The notes under the pieces were generated by a model that saw only the letters and a program-made list of their open reading frames with translations, ran no database searches and was not told the origin of the DNA. 64,000 nt of DNA from Malachius bipustulatus (Eukaryota; Arthropoda; Insecta; Coleoptera; Melyridae), in contig OU342635.1 of the NCBI GenBank assembly GCA_910589415.1, forward strand, positions 12,710,001-12,774,000. Direction: 5' to 3'. Of the stretch, positions 12,846 to 24,811 are shown piece after piece. Position 1 is the stretch's first letter. Every line of letters starts with the position of its first letter. The position numbers and the translations under genes are program-made.

Positions 12846-13350
12846 CCAGATTCTTATCAAGTATAAAATTGTGCAACTCTTTTCTAATTTAACCGACGGT
12901 ATAGTTTAGGAGATCCCAATCGTGAGCCAGTTGAAAGTGACCACCCTGTAGATCATGGAGTTCATAATTTTCATAGCCTGCTTTTGTTTTTCTAATGGAG
13001 GTCTTATTGTTTTTTCATGCCATTCGGTAAAACCAATATCGAGTACTAAAAAATTAATTAAAAAATAATATTCCCATCTTTTTTTGGAATTTTCTTTTTC
13101 ACTGACTCCACCATTTTGACGTCATAATATAATAGAGGTCATTCAGTGAAATTTTTTTTCTGAAAAGAAAAATTTTCCATAGACAATCAAACCAAAAGTA
13201 TTTACGTGAGGCATTGCATCAGAAATCTTCAAAATATTCTTTGACTTTGAGCTTAAATTAGTCAATTTCAGGATTTTTTTATTATTATTTCTGGCACAGC
13301 TTAAAGTTGCCCTTGAAAGGAAAGTCACAAGGTGTGAATAACCCTGTATA
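12846..13350. mobile_element. Right part of foldback element plus related half-element
   Basis: 12850-12890 is the partner of the arm at 11305-11360. A CACCCTGTA end follows at about 12943-12951. Then comes a block with TTTCTAATGGAGGTCTTATTG, reminiscent of the central block of the 6328-7319 family, ending near the AACCCTGTATA at about 13341. Boundaries are uncertain. No coding sequence is recognised in either strand. Confidence 0.5.
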
Positions 13351-16300
13351 AAAGTTACTTATTGAATTTTGGGACGGTTATTTACATAAGGGGAATATTA
13401 GGAGAAAATAGATATACCTATAGTAGGATTAACTTTAAAAAGTCAGATGTGACGTCTTACTAACCGTCCGAATTAATATTTTTAATTTCACCAGAAAATG
13501 TCAAAAGTTAATTGTCAAGTTGTGAACGAGCGTAATTATTATTGAAGGAATCATTCAAAAAATGAATTGAACCGCTTACGTCAGTTTGAGAGCCACTGAC
13601 AACTACATAAAATTTATTCACGTAATGACATTCTATCCTCTGTGTTGTGCATTTAATTCTCATTCAAAACCAATGTTGACGTATACTTATTTATGCGGGA
13701 TGGAGTGTTTAGACAAACTGGACGGTTACTATAAAAACACGTACATGAAACAAAATAAATCGAACTATCAAAAGGATGTGTATTCTTAATCGATACGTAT
13801 GACTTTTTAGACTTTATTGGACTATATAATGACATTATTTGATATAACTGAGGCAAATTGTGACAGGGATATTCCATTTTACGAGGAATATGAGGTTAAA
13901 TTATATTGATAAATGATTATGTCTCGTTATAACTCGTTTGGCAATAATAATATCTCTCGCTCTTCTCACTGTCTACTAGATAAATTATAGAAAAATTCAA
14001 GTAGTGGAACTAACGGGAGCAGGATACTTGAAAGAGGGACTAAAAATAAATTGTTCACGTTTTACCGAGTCCAGGATTCATTAAAGAACTCAAGAAACTA
14101 TAATCCTTCATAAGGTCTACACTGACCCACATACGTACCGTGGTCCCAAATAAAACCGAATTGACCTGACTCAATAAGTAGTGTTTTCAGGTGTTCATGA
14201 AAACTTTTAATAACTATTTGGATGCGTTCTCTCTACGATGAGTTGCGCCTCAGATTTATGTTTAGAACGATTGAATTCAAGATCGGTATCCTGTAAAAGA
14301 TTTAATTAACCTGACTACAAAATTTATCTTACTACAGCCTTTGTAATTTATTAGACTTCAACATGAAAACTAGAAATTTCCTAGAGTATCTTAGCGATTC
14401 GCGTTAATGTCTGATAGGTTTTATTAAAAATTAAAATTTGCGGGTTTAGTGAACTTAAGTGACTAGTTCAAATCACGAACTTGAGTGCCCGGCGGGAAGA
14501 TTATTTATATTGTATAAGCTAATTTATAAAAATCAAAATGAAAAAATTTTAATTTCAAGATGACCTGATTTTTTCCATAAATAGACGAACTACTTTTATC
14601 AGCTTCTATAAAAATGTCAGATGAATTCTAAATAAATGCTACCTTGTTGAAATAGTAATTACCTTTTATCGCATGAATGTGTAAAAATACCGTCTAGCTG
14701 TAAATCTCCAAAGCACTTGAGGGAATCATGAAATATTAACTATGAAATATGAAGACTTAGCGGCAGGTTTCGAAAATCTCATTAAAACATTCGGGTAACA
14801 ATGGAAAAGATACCCCGGAAATAAATAACAAGCTTGCAGAGAACACCAGGAACGAAGCACATTATCAAAGGATTTAGTTGTACATTCTCGAAGCAAAGTG
14901 CAAGTTTATTAGAAATTAATCATCTACTAACTTTTTTGCCATACACGCGCTGCATGTAACCCAGCCTTGGGAAGATAGGTATAAGTCGATAAAGGCAATT
15001 AATTTTCTAAAAACCTATTAATACCTACCTTGTAAGAAGGTAGGAATGAGCTGCTCATGTTTCCACACTCATAGAAATTTTTCTTTATTTCAAGTGTAAA
15101 GCATTTCATTTAAAGGTATGGTGCGGTTATATATGCGCAAGAATATATATGTTTCATGAGAGAATATAATTTTCTTGTTTTCACTGATTCCATCAAGTAT
15201 TATAATCTTGATTAAATGATTCGTATATTCTTAATTCAAAACTATTAGTAACCTGATACGAAAGATACAAACAACATTCTATTGAAGAAAATATTTATTC
15301 TTAAACCAAGAATTTGTTACATTTCACTATAATCCACATTATGTTTTGGATTAAAACTATAATCTTCTAATTAAGGTTTATTTATTTTCACACTAACAAT
15401 AAATATGCTTTTAAAGCAAACCTATTGAATTTTCATATTATTTTTCCCATTTGTTTGACTGAAGAAAATAAGTTTTAAAGCAATATTGATTATTATATTT
15501 AAGCCAAGAATTTTATTAACAATATGTTTAGTTCTACAACAAAAACATACTAAATGTATATAGCATAAGAAACTATAATGTTGTTGAGATCTCAAAAATT
15601 CGCTCATGAAGCGATTAGGGTGGTTTTCTTCTACGGTTTCGGAAGGCACCAATTTGTAGCGTCATCAATCGTTTTCTGGAAAACCAAGTTATGCGTCATT
15701 AATATGGCTATCTCATATAAAAGGAAACTTAAAACAATTAAGAGGTGAAACTGAAGAAAACTAATTTTTTAGAAAAATCGCCTCACCTGAAAGTTATCTT
15801 CTAAATTTCCCGTGACGACCTGTCCATCAAGTTGTGTTTCACTTACAACTGATGAAGTACTGCATGGCGGTGTTAACATTTGGACTTAACATGTCCGCAT
15901 CATTCTCACTAATTATGTCGCTGATTGGTTAATTATTTTATTCTCTATGGTAATTCCTTCTGCTAAAAATAATAAAAAGATGTGACTGGAGATATACCTT
16001 CAATATTAATGCTAATAATAGGTATACATATACAAACAGTCAAAATTAGCGTTTATGAATGGAATTTAATGAAAAAAGCTGCGATTCTTTTGGGGCGAAA
16101 AATATTCAAACAAAACTTGTTGAGCATCAGTTTTTACATAATTCGCATAGAACAAACTTTTTCTATCTTTTAATTTTTTTTTCCTTGCGGAGTCAATGGA
16201 AGGGGATTTTTACAGCAAAACAATGGGGTTTTTCAGGGATTTACGTGGTCCGGAAAAAAGTATTCCTCACTCAATTCGCTACTTTCAAAAATAAGTTGGG

Positions 16301-17802
16301 AAAATTTTAAAAACTATCTCATCACTACCCAAAATCAAGATGGCGGAAAACGCATAAAGTGTTGGAGGTCGAAAACTTGGGAAATTTAATAAATTTATGA
16401 TTCATTTCATCTCTTGGTCCGGTAAATTCCGATGTATAAAATTGATTTAATGATAGATGTCCCTCAGTAATGGAGTAAAACGTAAAATGACGTCGAGACC
16501 AAAACAGATTGACTGTTAGTGAATGTTACAATGATAGTAGGGAAAAACAGCAGATATAGTTTTAATACGTATACTTACTTTAGAATGTGTCTCTCAACTC
16601 TCCAGCACAATCCCAATCTGTATGTAAATCCTTCATATCGTTATAATAATAACACTTATTAATAATATTGCAAGTATTCCCTTACAAAATATAATTATAA
16701 CAATGCAGCACTGCAGCACAGGAACGGGAACCACCGTGAGTGATACATTAATTACAACAGCATCGAGAGCGAGATGATGAGAGACGCGCACTTCCAACAC
16801 ACTCATTTTCAAATCAAGAGTGTAATTCTCAAATTGAAACTACGCAAATATTGGTATAAAATAACGTCTCCTGTATACAAGAAAGGAATAGATTTATTAT
16901 TTATATCATTCAAGAAACGTAACTGCTTCCGTGAAATCAATTAAATTTGATTCAAATACTTATTCATACCCTCAAAAATTTAATATTATTATTGTGATAT
17001 TACATCACTTGTAATAAGAATCTATAAATTGTGAATTATACTCTACCGCTACCTTTGCAAGAGACCTCTCATGATTATTGGAAGAATCACAGAAACTTTC
17101 ATTTGAAGTTTGATTTTATATCACATTAAATAATTCCACTTACTTCGTTTTAGAAAAGTATAAGCTTATCAAGAAGCCAGTCGTTTTAAAAGAAAGATAC
17201 GTTGTAAGAATTTCTTAGTCTACTGGTAAAGACAATGAAATGATTAAATTAAGACTGCATGTTAAATGTAAGAAAATATTTCCTCAATCCAAAAACATTT
17301 TTTTAAGAAAATGGGTTTGTTTACAATAAGAAAATATTTCTATGTGTGCAGGCTTAGCTGCACTGTCTCCGTTGAGAAGTATTTTTTTTTTTTGCTTTTC
17401 ATATTGAGGTAACATTTTACAGGGAATAGAAATTTTCTTCAGAATAAATTGAATCCTCTTATTGGAGGTATCGTATAGGTACTATTCTTACTAGGTATCA
17501 TATAAAACCATGAAAATCAGTTCTATAGGAAAAAGCCGCATTCTCCCTCCTGCCCAAAACATCCCCCTGGTAAAAAATAGGTTTTTATTTCACTAATAAA
17601 AAAGCTTGACTATTAGTGTGACTAAACTCATGCCATAGTTATCGAGAAAATCACAAATGAAAAAATCTAATTTTTTTTCTGATCGAAAACCAGGCAGCTA
17701 CGAAGAAAAAAAAATAACGATATAAAATATACTCCCTTTTTTTACCATTTTCAGTAGATAATAATATTATATTTTATAATCTTTAATAAGTAGGTACGTA
17801 CC
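13351..17802. other. 4.4 kb without recognised genes
   Basis: AT-rich non-coding DNA. The open frames here (13586-13789, 15422-15652, 16059-16310) match nothing I know and lack splice or composition support. A small hairpin lies at about 15026-15045 and GTAGGTAC-type motifs recur. The region near 16690-16820 (GCAGCACTGCAGCACAGG and GAGAGCGAGATGATGAGAGA) is less AT-rich than its surroundings. Most likely intron or intergenic DNA. Confidence 0.5.
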
Positions 17803-17857
17803 TACAGGATGTTTCATTGGCCGACGTAACATTGCAATGTAAAATGGTAAAGACTTA

Positions 17858-18754
17858 AAGGGCCCATACACTATGCAATTAGTTGTACGAGAAGTTGTAC
17901 TACAGATTGAACAGACAATCGTTGCAACAAGTTGCATAGGATTTTGGCCACAAACTCAAACGATCTGAATATCAATCGGTTGTGAAGATTTGTAGTACGT
18001 CATTACTAGCTGCACATAGAGCATCATATGACACTTACTTTATAAAAAAAAAAACACTCTACAGCTATTATTATTATAGTGATCGCTTTATTAAATGATA
18101 ATAAGAGAAAAGTTATGAAAAAAAAAATAAAATGGTGCAAAAACTGGTTACTGCAGCGACGAATCTACACACACATGAATTTGTTGAAAGAATTACGCAC
18201 CGGTGAACCATCAGATTTAAAAAAATATTTGAGAATGGACAATGACGCGTTTAACTGATTACTAGAATTGTTTCGGCCCAAAATAACAAAACAAGTTACA
18301 AAATTGGGAGACGCAATCAGTGCCGAAGAAAGATTAACTCACTATCACGCTAAGATATTTGGCAACGGGAAATTCTTATGAAGACCTCAAGTTCAGTACT
18401 GCTATATCCCCTTAAGCCATCGGCAAAATAATTCCTGAGACATGCTGGGTCATGTGAACGAAGCCTTAAAAGAGGAATACTTTTTATTTTATTTTTATTG
18501 AAAATGCACATTGGATGCAGGGAAATCCCTATAACGCTCTGGGAGTCAAAAACGCACACACTAGTACGATCTGTCGTATATCAAACGTGGTCGTACAACA
18601 AATTTTTTACCGGCCAAACTTCCGTGCGACTCAACTGTGTTGTACGACTTGTCGAACGACAGCGCCACACACTAAGCGATTATCGTTTCGACGGTCGAAT
18701 CTACTTGAGCTGCACAACTTGTCGTACAACTAATTGCATAGTGTATGGGCTCTT
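17858..18754 (+). mobile_element. PIF/Harbinger element, internally deleted
   Basis: Flanked by the 3-bp target duplication TTA (17855-17857 and 18755-18757) typical of PIF/Harbinger. Terminal repeats begin AAGGGCCCATACACTATGCA on the left and AAGAGCCCATACAC when the right end is read inward; the inner parts carry several GTTGTACGA subterminal repeats. A broken transposase fragment lies inside (18115-18480). It is inserted in a smaller CAGGATG element. Confidence 0.85.
18115..18480 (+). pseudogene. PIF/Harbinger transposase, N-terminal fragment with stop and frameshift
   Basis: From the ATG at 18115 the frame reads WCKNWLLQRR, then ELRTGEPSDLKKYLRMDNDAF, matching the N-terminus of Harbinger (HARBI1-like) transposases. 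An in-frame TGA follows at the AFN position. After it, AISAEERLTHY and, one frame over, RYLATGNSYEDLKFSTAISP continue the family pattern (ISPEERLA.TLR.LATG.SY..L...), then another stop, then KIIPETCW. The DDE domain is missing. Non-functional. Confidence 0.8.
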
Positions 18755-19779
18755 TTAGGATTGAATTATAATAATTGGTTTCCCTAAAAGAAATAGTGAA
18801 AAAGTTGCAATTATTGACGTTATGATCACATTGTCTTCACCAATTAAAAATGACATGGATGACAAAAGTTGCGTCACATCGAAATGAGAAGAATGAAAAT
18901 GACGTTAATATTTGCAAGTTTTTTCCCGATTTTCTCAAAATAACTGCAACAAAAAAAGCAGCTTAACAATCTTAACAAATTATAACGTTATTAATTTCTG
19001 TCTAAAAAAGATCTACGGAAGTCAATAATAACTCAATTCTATGTATAAGTTTATAACATAGAAATTCCTATGTTGCGTGATCCAATGAAACACCCTGTAT
19101 AAAAAATAACAATAGATCATGTGGTTCTCTTTTGAAAGTCCAATAGGCCATCTAGAAGAAAAAAACCAAAAATATTTACATATAGGTCCCCAACACGAAA
19201 TAAAAGGAAACTAATTTATTTTTAATTAGACTGATTTAGCGTTTTTATGTTATCTGTCATGAAAATGTATTACTTCACGTAATTACTTGAGGTATATTAC
19301 ACAGGTACTCAAATTAAAAGGTCGCATTTTAAATCCTGTGTACATCCTGAAGATATACTTCCAGGGTTTTATCTTTAGCTTCCCTCCAGCATAATACGGT
19401 CTTTTATTTTTATCAGTTGAAAAGTAGACTCGTGAAATTTAATTGAATAAGTACACTTTAAAGCCTTCACTATACCGGGTGATCCTTTTTATTCTATCCT
19501 CGGAGCAAAAAATTATTTCTCATTGTCTTCCTCACTGTTCCACCTATTCCCCTTGGGGCGGGGTAAGTGTAACTTTTTAAATAAAAACCCTAATTTTTAT
19601 CTAAGTTCTAGATCAATCTAAGAAAATACTCTACTTTTGTCCGAATTTTTTTTACCCAGTATGGAGAAATCGCATAAATTCAAAACCATCAGTATCGATG
19701 CAGCATTTGCACCTCCGAAGATTTTTTTTTCATATAGACTCGGTATAAACGCCCTGAGTTTTTTATATCGCTTTTGCTG

Positions 19780-20060
19780 CATCTGGAACACGACCCCAAA
19801 GTTTCTTCTTACTCGACAGGTGCGCTTAAAAGCTGAAAAAGTGAAGAGTGTGCATTATGGTCCCACAAATAAAAATCAACAAAGACTAGATCTGGAGAGC
19901 GAGGTCGTTACGTTATTTTTAATCAACCATCTTTCTCCAAATAATGCTTGTGACCAAATGAAAAGTGTGTTAGAGCATCGTCATGCCACAACCACTTTTC
20001 TTGACGACTCCTCAGTAGTTCCCTCCAAAAAATTCTGAGAACAAGAATTTCAAACTTGTG
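19780..20060 (-). pseudogene. Mariner/IS630-like transposase relic, C-terminal catalytic part
   Basis: On the minus strand KWLWHDDALTHFSFGHKHYL corresponds to the second catalytic Asp region (usual form MWF.HDGAP.HFS..V...L). After a stop and frame change, RPRSPDLVFVDFYLWDH corresponds to the third Asp region (WPPRSPDLTPLDFFLWGH), then LLSAPVE and a stop. It is the same protein type as the gene at 25565-26665 but much more decayed. Forward-strand open frames over 19637-20038 are shadows of it. Confidence 0.65.
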
Positions 20061-20989
20061 GTAGGATTTGGCGAGGCGAATGTTGTAAAACTTCGGCTCA
20101 AGCACGCCAATAGATAACGATATATGAACAAAAAAGCTTATTTGTGGCAGAAAATCGGCTTTCCATTTCAAAAGTCAATTTGCTAAAAAAACAGCAATGA
20201 GAAAAAAAGCAGCAAAAACTTTTTGGAAAGAGCAGGGAACTTGCCGAAAATTTTGGAAACCTGGTTGATGCTACATTTACCTTAGATTTGTCTGATCAAG
20301 TTCTTTATGGGTTTTAAGCAGGTAATCAGTGAATTGTTAGTAAAACAGATCATATTATACGGCACGATTTGTTGATGTTTCGGTGTAAAAAATTGAAATC
20401 CCAAGCCCCAATCGAATACTAAGTATTTGTTATAGAAACACAAGCTGAATCTGTGTTATTTCTTCTCGCAATATATTCCGTAATTAGGTACCTAACTAAA
20501 TAAATAACGTCATATTACAGCGTCCATAAAATAAGAAATTTATGGTTGAATTCCAAATGGTATGATATGTATCTTTGGAACGAGGATGCCTGTGTTTTTT
20601 GATTCAAATGAGAAATAAAATCTGCCCTAAGCTTGCAACCATAAATACAACGCTGCCAGACTGCCCCAAAATTCATAAGAAGAGGCGTTAGTTTGATGGC
20701 GCCTAGAGCTGTTACTTTTCGAGAAATGATAGAACCATTTCTGCTCGGCGAGTTTAAATTTAGTCAAATTTTCACAGTCAAAATCTTCGAGAATTCTTAG
20801 CTTTGTTTACTTGATCATATTTTGTGGCTAATAAGCTTCATAAATCATGCAATTACCTAGGAAATAGGATAAATGTGATTGTGGAATTGTCTTGAAACTT
20901 TCTATTGCGCTCTATAAATGGTAAAAATGCTTTATATGGCAAAAACGAAGATGATAATGGTGGAATATGAATACGTCACTTCCTCAACG

Positions 20990-21310
20990 TGATAGATTGA
21001 AAATTTCCGGATTGGCAACGTCGCGGGTTCCCAGCTCAGGTCGTCGCTGTCGTCGTCATATAGGCGCCCTTCTTATTAAGAATTAATAAGGACAGGCTCG
21101 CTCAACATCAACATGAGGGACGCTGGCGGTCTGACGGTAATCCTGGAGGCAAACACAATTTAGTCGGCAAACAAACCAACAGTCGACAGGGCGGAATGAG
21201 AACGGCCTAAGAATTTCCGGGCAGTGTTATATCACTTATATCTACGGGTAGGTACTTGTTGCTTTGCTCCCGACGCTGAACGGTCAGTGACGTCGACGGG
21301 GTCACGATAA
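20990..21310. other. GC-richer island, possible regulatory or host sequence
   Basis: Clearly higher GC than its neighbours, with CpG-containing stretches (CGTCGCTGTCGTCGTC, GACGTCGACGGGGTCACG) and a small palindrome TTCTTATTAAGAATTAATAAG. No long frame and no TE similarity that I can see. In an intron or flank of a developmental regulator such islands are often conserved enhancers, but this is inference only. Confidence 0.3.
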
Positions 21311-22095
21311 GACAGCCCTACACTTAAATGAAAATGATCTACCATGTGGAAGTCAATTTATTTAATGCTGGTGTGTTTCTTGAAGGTTAAAATAAGAAAA
21401 TAAGGATTCGTCGGTTCGTTTAATAAAACAAAAACTCCGCAAAAATATCATGGTATAATTTAGATAAAGAGCTCTGCGATTCCTATTTACGAGAAAATTA
21501 TTTAAATTAAGACTCAACATAATATTTGCTCTTGACACTTCATGAGAATAATCAGCGCGTGTATAAACGCCAGTTAATTTTAATTAAAACTAGACAAATC
21601 TGCCGGAAAGTTGGCAGGCACTCAAAACATCATCTTCTCGTCAAACGATTTGGTCTTGCAAAAAGTAATCATAAACTGAATTGACTAAAAATTTGAGATA
21701 CATTGAAATTATAACATGTAAAACTAAGTAATGGCAAATAGTGTTTCTCTACGACTAGGTATTGAATAAAAAATCGTTCATTATTCTTCTGATTTAAGTT
21801 TAATAATAATTCATGCCGTAAGATAATTGATGCACATTGACGCATATCAGTCAATCACAGCTTAGCATATAAAATAATAAAAGAAAAATCACCAGTTGGA
21901 GCCAATCACAGCTGAACAGATACAGAGAATACCGGCATCGAACGTGTTCATAGCACTAGCATAACACATAGAAGATGAAATAATACGAAGATCTTCGAAC
22001 AGCAAATGAAGCAGCACGAACGCACTTCATTGCAGTCTTGTTTTAACTTATGTTTAGGTACATTGAAGGACCTACTATTCCTCGTCAGAGATATA

Positions 22096-23095
22096 CAGGG
22101 TGCACCATGTATCCTTCTCTATATTGCTATCTCCTGAACGCTAAGAGATACAGGGTCGGTTAAATTAGAGAAAAAATGCGCAGTTTTGTGGCCATCTCGA
22201 ATTCGTCAAAACACGCAAGATATCTGTGACCGTCCCTGAAATATCCTGAAAAAACTGAAAAATAGAGATTTCTTATTTTTGACATATCTTGCTTATTATT
22301 GGAAATTGATAAATAATTTTTTGTAGGCTTACATAAGCCGTTAAGAGCTATCCATCTGACATTTCAAAAATTTTCAAGGCCTACTAGATCCAAGAGTTTT
22401 CACAGTCAACTTTCGTTTTTCTTATGGCCGCCATATTATTTTTTTATGTCGTTCGATATGAAAAAAATAATGGAAACCAAAAATTAATAAACTTCAAAAA
22501 AAACTTTTTTTTAATTTTTATTCTTCTTTTTTCAAAGAAAAACCAAAAAAAAATCGTCGAAAAACGTCAACATTTGTAAAATACGCCGAAATAGGGCTTG
22601 CCTTATGATTTTTTAATTTATCTATGAAATTCGGTCTAAAAAGTTTTGTATTTTTTTTAAAGAAAAAAGAACAAAAAAATTTTTAATTTATTTTTTAAGT
22701 TTAAGAATTTTTAGTTTTTATGATTTTTTTTTGTACCGAACAACATAAAAAAACAATATGGTGGCCATAAGAAAAACGAAAGTTGTCTATGAAAATCTTG
22801 GGATCTAGTCGGCTTTGAAAATTTTTGAAATGTCAGATGGACAGCTCTTAACGGCTTATGTAAGCCTATAAGAAATTATTTATTAATTTTCAATAATAAG
22901 AAAGATATGGCAAAAATAAGAAATCTGAATTTTTCAGTTTTTTCAGGATATTTCAGGAACGGTCACAGATATTTTGCATGTCTTGACTGATTCGAGATGG
23001 CCACAAAATTGCGCTTCTTTAGACTTGTTTAACCGGCCTTGTATCTGTTAGTGTTAAGAGTTAGCAATATAGAGAAGGATACATGGTGCACCCTG
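22096..23095. mobile_element. Palindromic CAGGGTGCACC element, copy 2 (opposite orientation)
   Basis: Same ends as 6328-7319, with TA on both sides (22094-22095 and 23096-23097), and the same central blocks. The left arm carries the ATTAGAG variant that is on the right arm of copy 1, and its right arm carries the ACTTGTTTAACC variant of copy 1's left arm, so it is inserted in the reverse direction. Both copies are full length with scattered substitutions. No coding capacity. Confidence 0.85.
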
Positions 23096-23097
23096 TA

Positions 23098-24050
23098 TAA
23101 TAGCACAACTTCCATGGAGTCATCACAATACATGACATTATGACTTTCACTTAAGTAAATGTCAAAAATATTTAACAAATCCACAATTTTCGTTAATAAA
23201 CCTAAATGATAATCCTAATACTTGAGCAGTCCCAAAACGTTACCTTAATGCATTTGCATACTACACCTAACAGTATGTACACCCGCCGAAGCCTCCAAAA
23301 GAGAAGAGAGCACGGGAGTAGCTTTCATGGTAGTGTACCCTCCATCTCAAGGTAGGTAATTTCATCTACATAATATCATGGAGTAATATAAAGGGCGAGA
23401 TTCATGATATGTATAGCAACTAAGCCGTGTATGAACTACGACTAGGACTAGGTAGGTACGTATAACGTATAACTATATCTCAGGCACCTCTTAGTGAAAG
23501 AAATTAGGCAGCATTCAGCAAAGCTACTCAGACGATGGCCTAACTAAGAACTACCCAAATTATCTCCCTCTCATATTAAAGCAAAGAGTGAACCAATTCG
23601 GCAGAACTCTCATACAAAAATATTAAACTAGGCTAAACCAGTTTTTTCTTTAAAAAGTTGAGATACCTACTGAATGAAGATAAATAAGAGGACAGAATAT
23701 TTTTAAATTATTGCCTATATTACTTTCATAATTCTTATGTTTCGACTGGGTCGCATGTAAGTTTGACACATAATCGTCTTATTAAAACAGACCTAAGAGA
23801 ATTAGGAAAGCCTATACATGAGCTTTGCGAAGCTATTCTTGATGTTAAACGCCTTTTGATGGAGTGTCGTAAGTATGACGCAAATATAGAGCAAACTTAG
23901 TCCTAGGCATTAAAAGCTCATATGCAGTACATGTTATCATAGCTTCCTCCAGGTTTATAGAAGAAATTCCCTTAGCGAACCATCTAGCATCGTTCACGTA
24001 TTATCGCAGGTTCTAAAATTTACTTGCTCTAATTTTCTATTTTAAGGTCT
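23098..24050. other. Spacer with no recognised gene
   Basis: AT-rich with several GTAGGTAC-like motifs (for example near 23452). Nothing supports a gene. Confidence 0.5.
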
Positions 24051-24054
24051 TAAC

Positions 24055-24705
24055 ATGTTTCGCAATAATGTTGTTTCGGATAATGAGATCTCTTTCTGTA
24101 AACTAATTTCAAAATGGCCGACGTTTTATATACAGGGTTGTGACTCTAAGTTACTTGTTTTTTTAAATCACAGCAAAGCATTTAAAAAGTTAAGATAGGG
24201 ACATGTAAGCCGATTTCCTCTATCTTGAGCCCTTTTCGTCGTACTTTTAAATACTTTTAATATTTACTTGAACTTCCAAAATCGCGATTTTCACTTGCTT
24301 ATAACTCCTAAACTTTTCAATAATTTGAACGCCAACTGTAAAAGCTAATCTTATTTTTTCTTCTCAGACAATCTAAAAATGCAATAACATAAGAACATTC
24401 CATTAAAAAAGACACATAACTTTGATATGTCACTCTCATATGGGACACTCTGTATAGTCCAAACTAATTTTAAATTATAACCATTTTGATCCTGTACTTG
24501 AATTTGCAAAAAAAAAAAATCTAAAATCCATTGTTTGGCCCACAGAGACCGAAACGAATGAGATGGGACACCCTGTATAAATAGGTCTTCGTATTAAAAA
24601 AAAAATAACTTAGGGTGAACACCCTGTATATAAAACATCGGCTATTTTTAAATTAATTCATGAGAAATCATCTCCTTATCCGAGACAACATTTTTTCTAA
24701 ACATT
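24055..24705. mobile_element. Nested foldback: TA-flanked CAGGG element inside a larger palindrome, with a half-element in its centre
   Basis: CAGGGTTGTGACTCTAAGTT (24133) pairs with the inverted CTTAGGGTGAACACCCTG ending at 24626, with TA outside each. Beyond these ends the flanks remain complementary (GTTGTTTCGGATAA near 24069 against TTATCCGAGACAAC near 24677), so the palindrome is larger than the inner element. In the middle, about 24175-24575 matches one arm of the element at 34383-35218 (TATGGGACACTCTGTATA, CACAGAGACCG, GGGACACCCTG end), but only as a single arm and not as a hairpin. Confidence 0.6.
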
Positions 24706-24811
24706 TTTTTGTACCACCTTCAGGCTCTTTGATAAGAGGGACAAGTTATGTGAGACATCCTGACTCCGAGAAGGGGTAACGGAAATAAAATAAAATTAAA
24801 AAATCAAAATA

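Larger units (their letters stand above)
17805..19097. mobile_element. CAGGATG-ended TA-flanked element split by a Harbinger insertion
   Basis: The left end CAGGATGTTTCATTGG and the right end CCAATGAAACACCCTG are inverted repeats with TA on both outer sides (17803-17804 and 19098-19099). Once the Harbinger copy at 17858-18754 and one TTA are ignored, the host element is only about 390 bp. It has no coding capacity and belongs by its ends to the CAGGG/CAGGATG series. Confidence 0.7.

Noticed and set aside
19637..20038. 133-codon forward frame
   Set aside because: The minus strand shows transposase catalytic motifs in the same interval, so this is a shadow.
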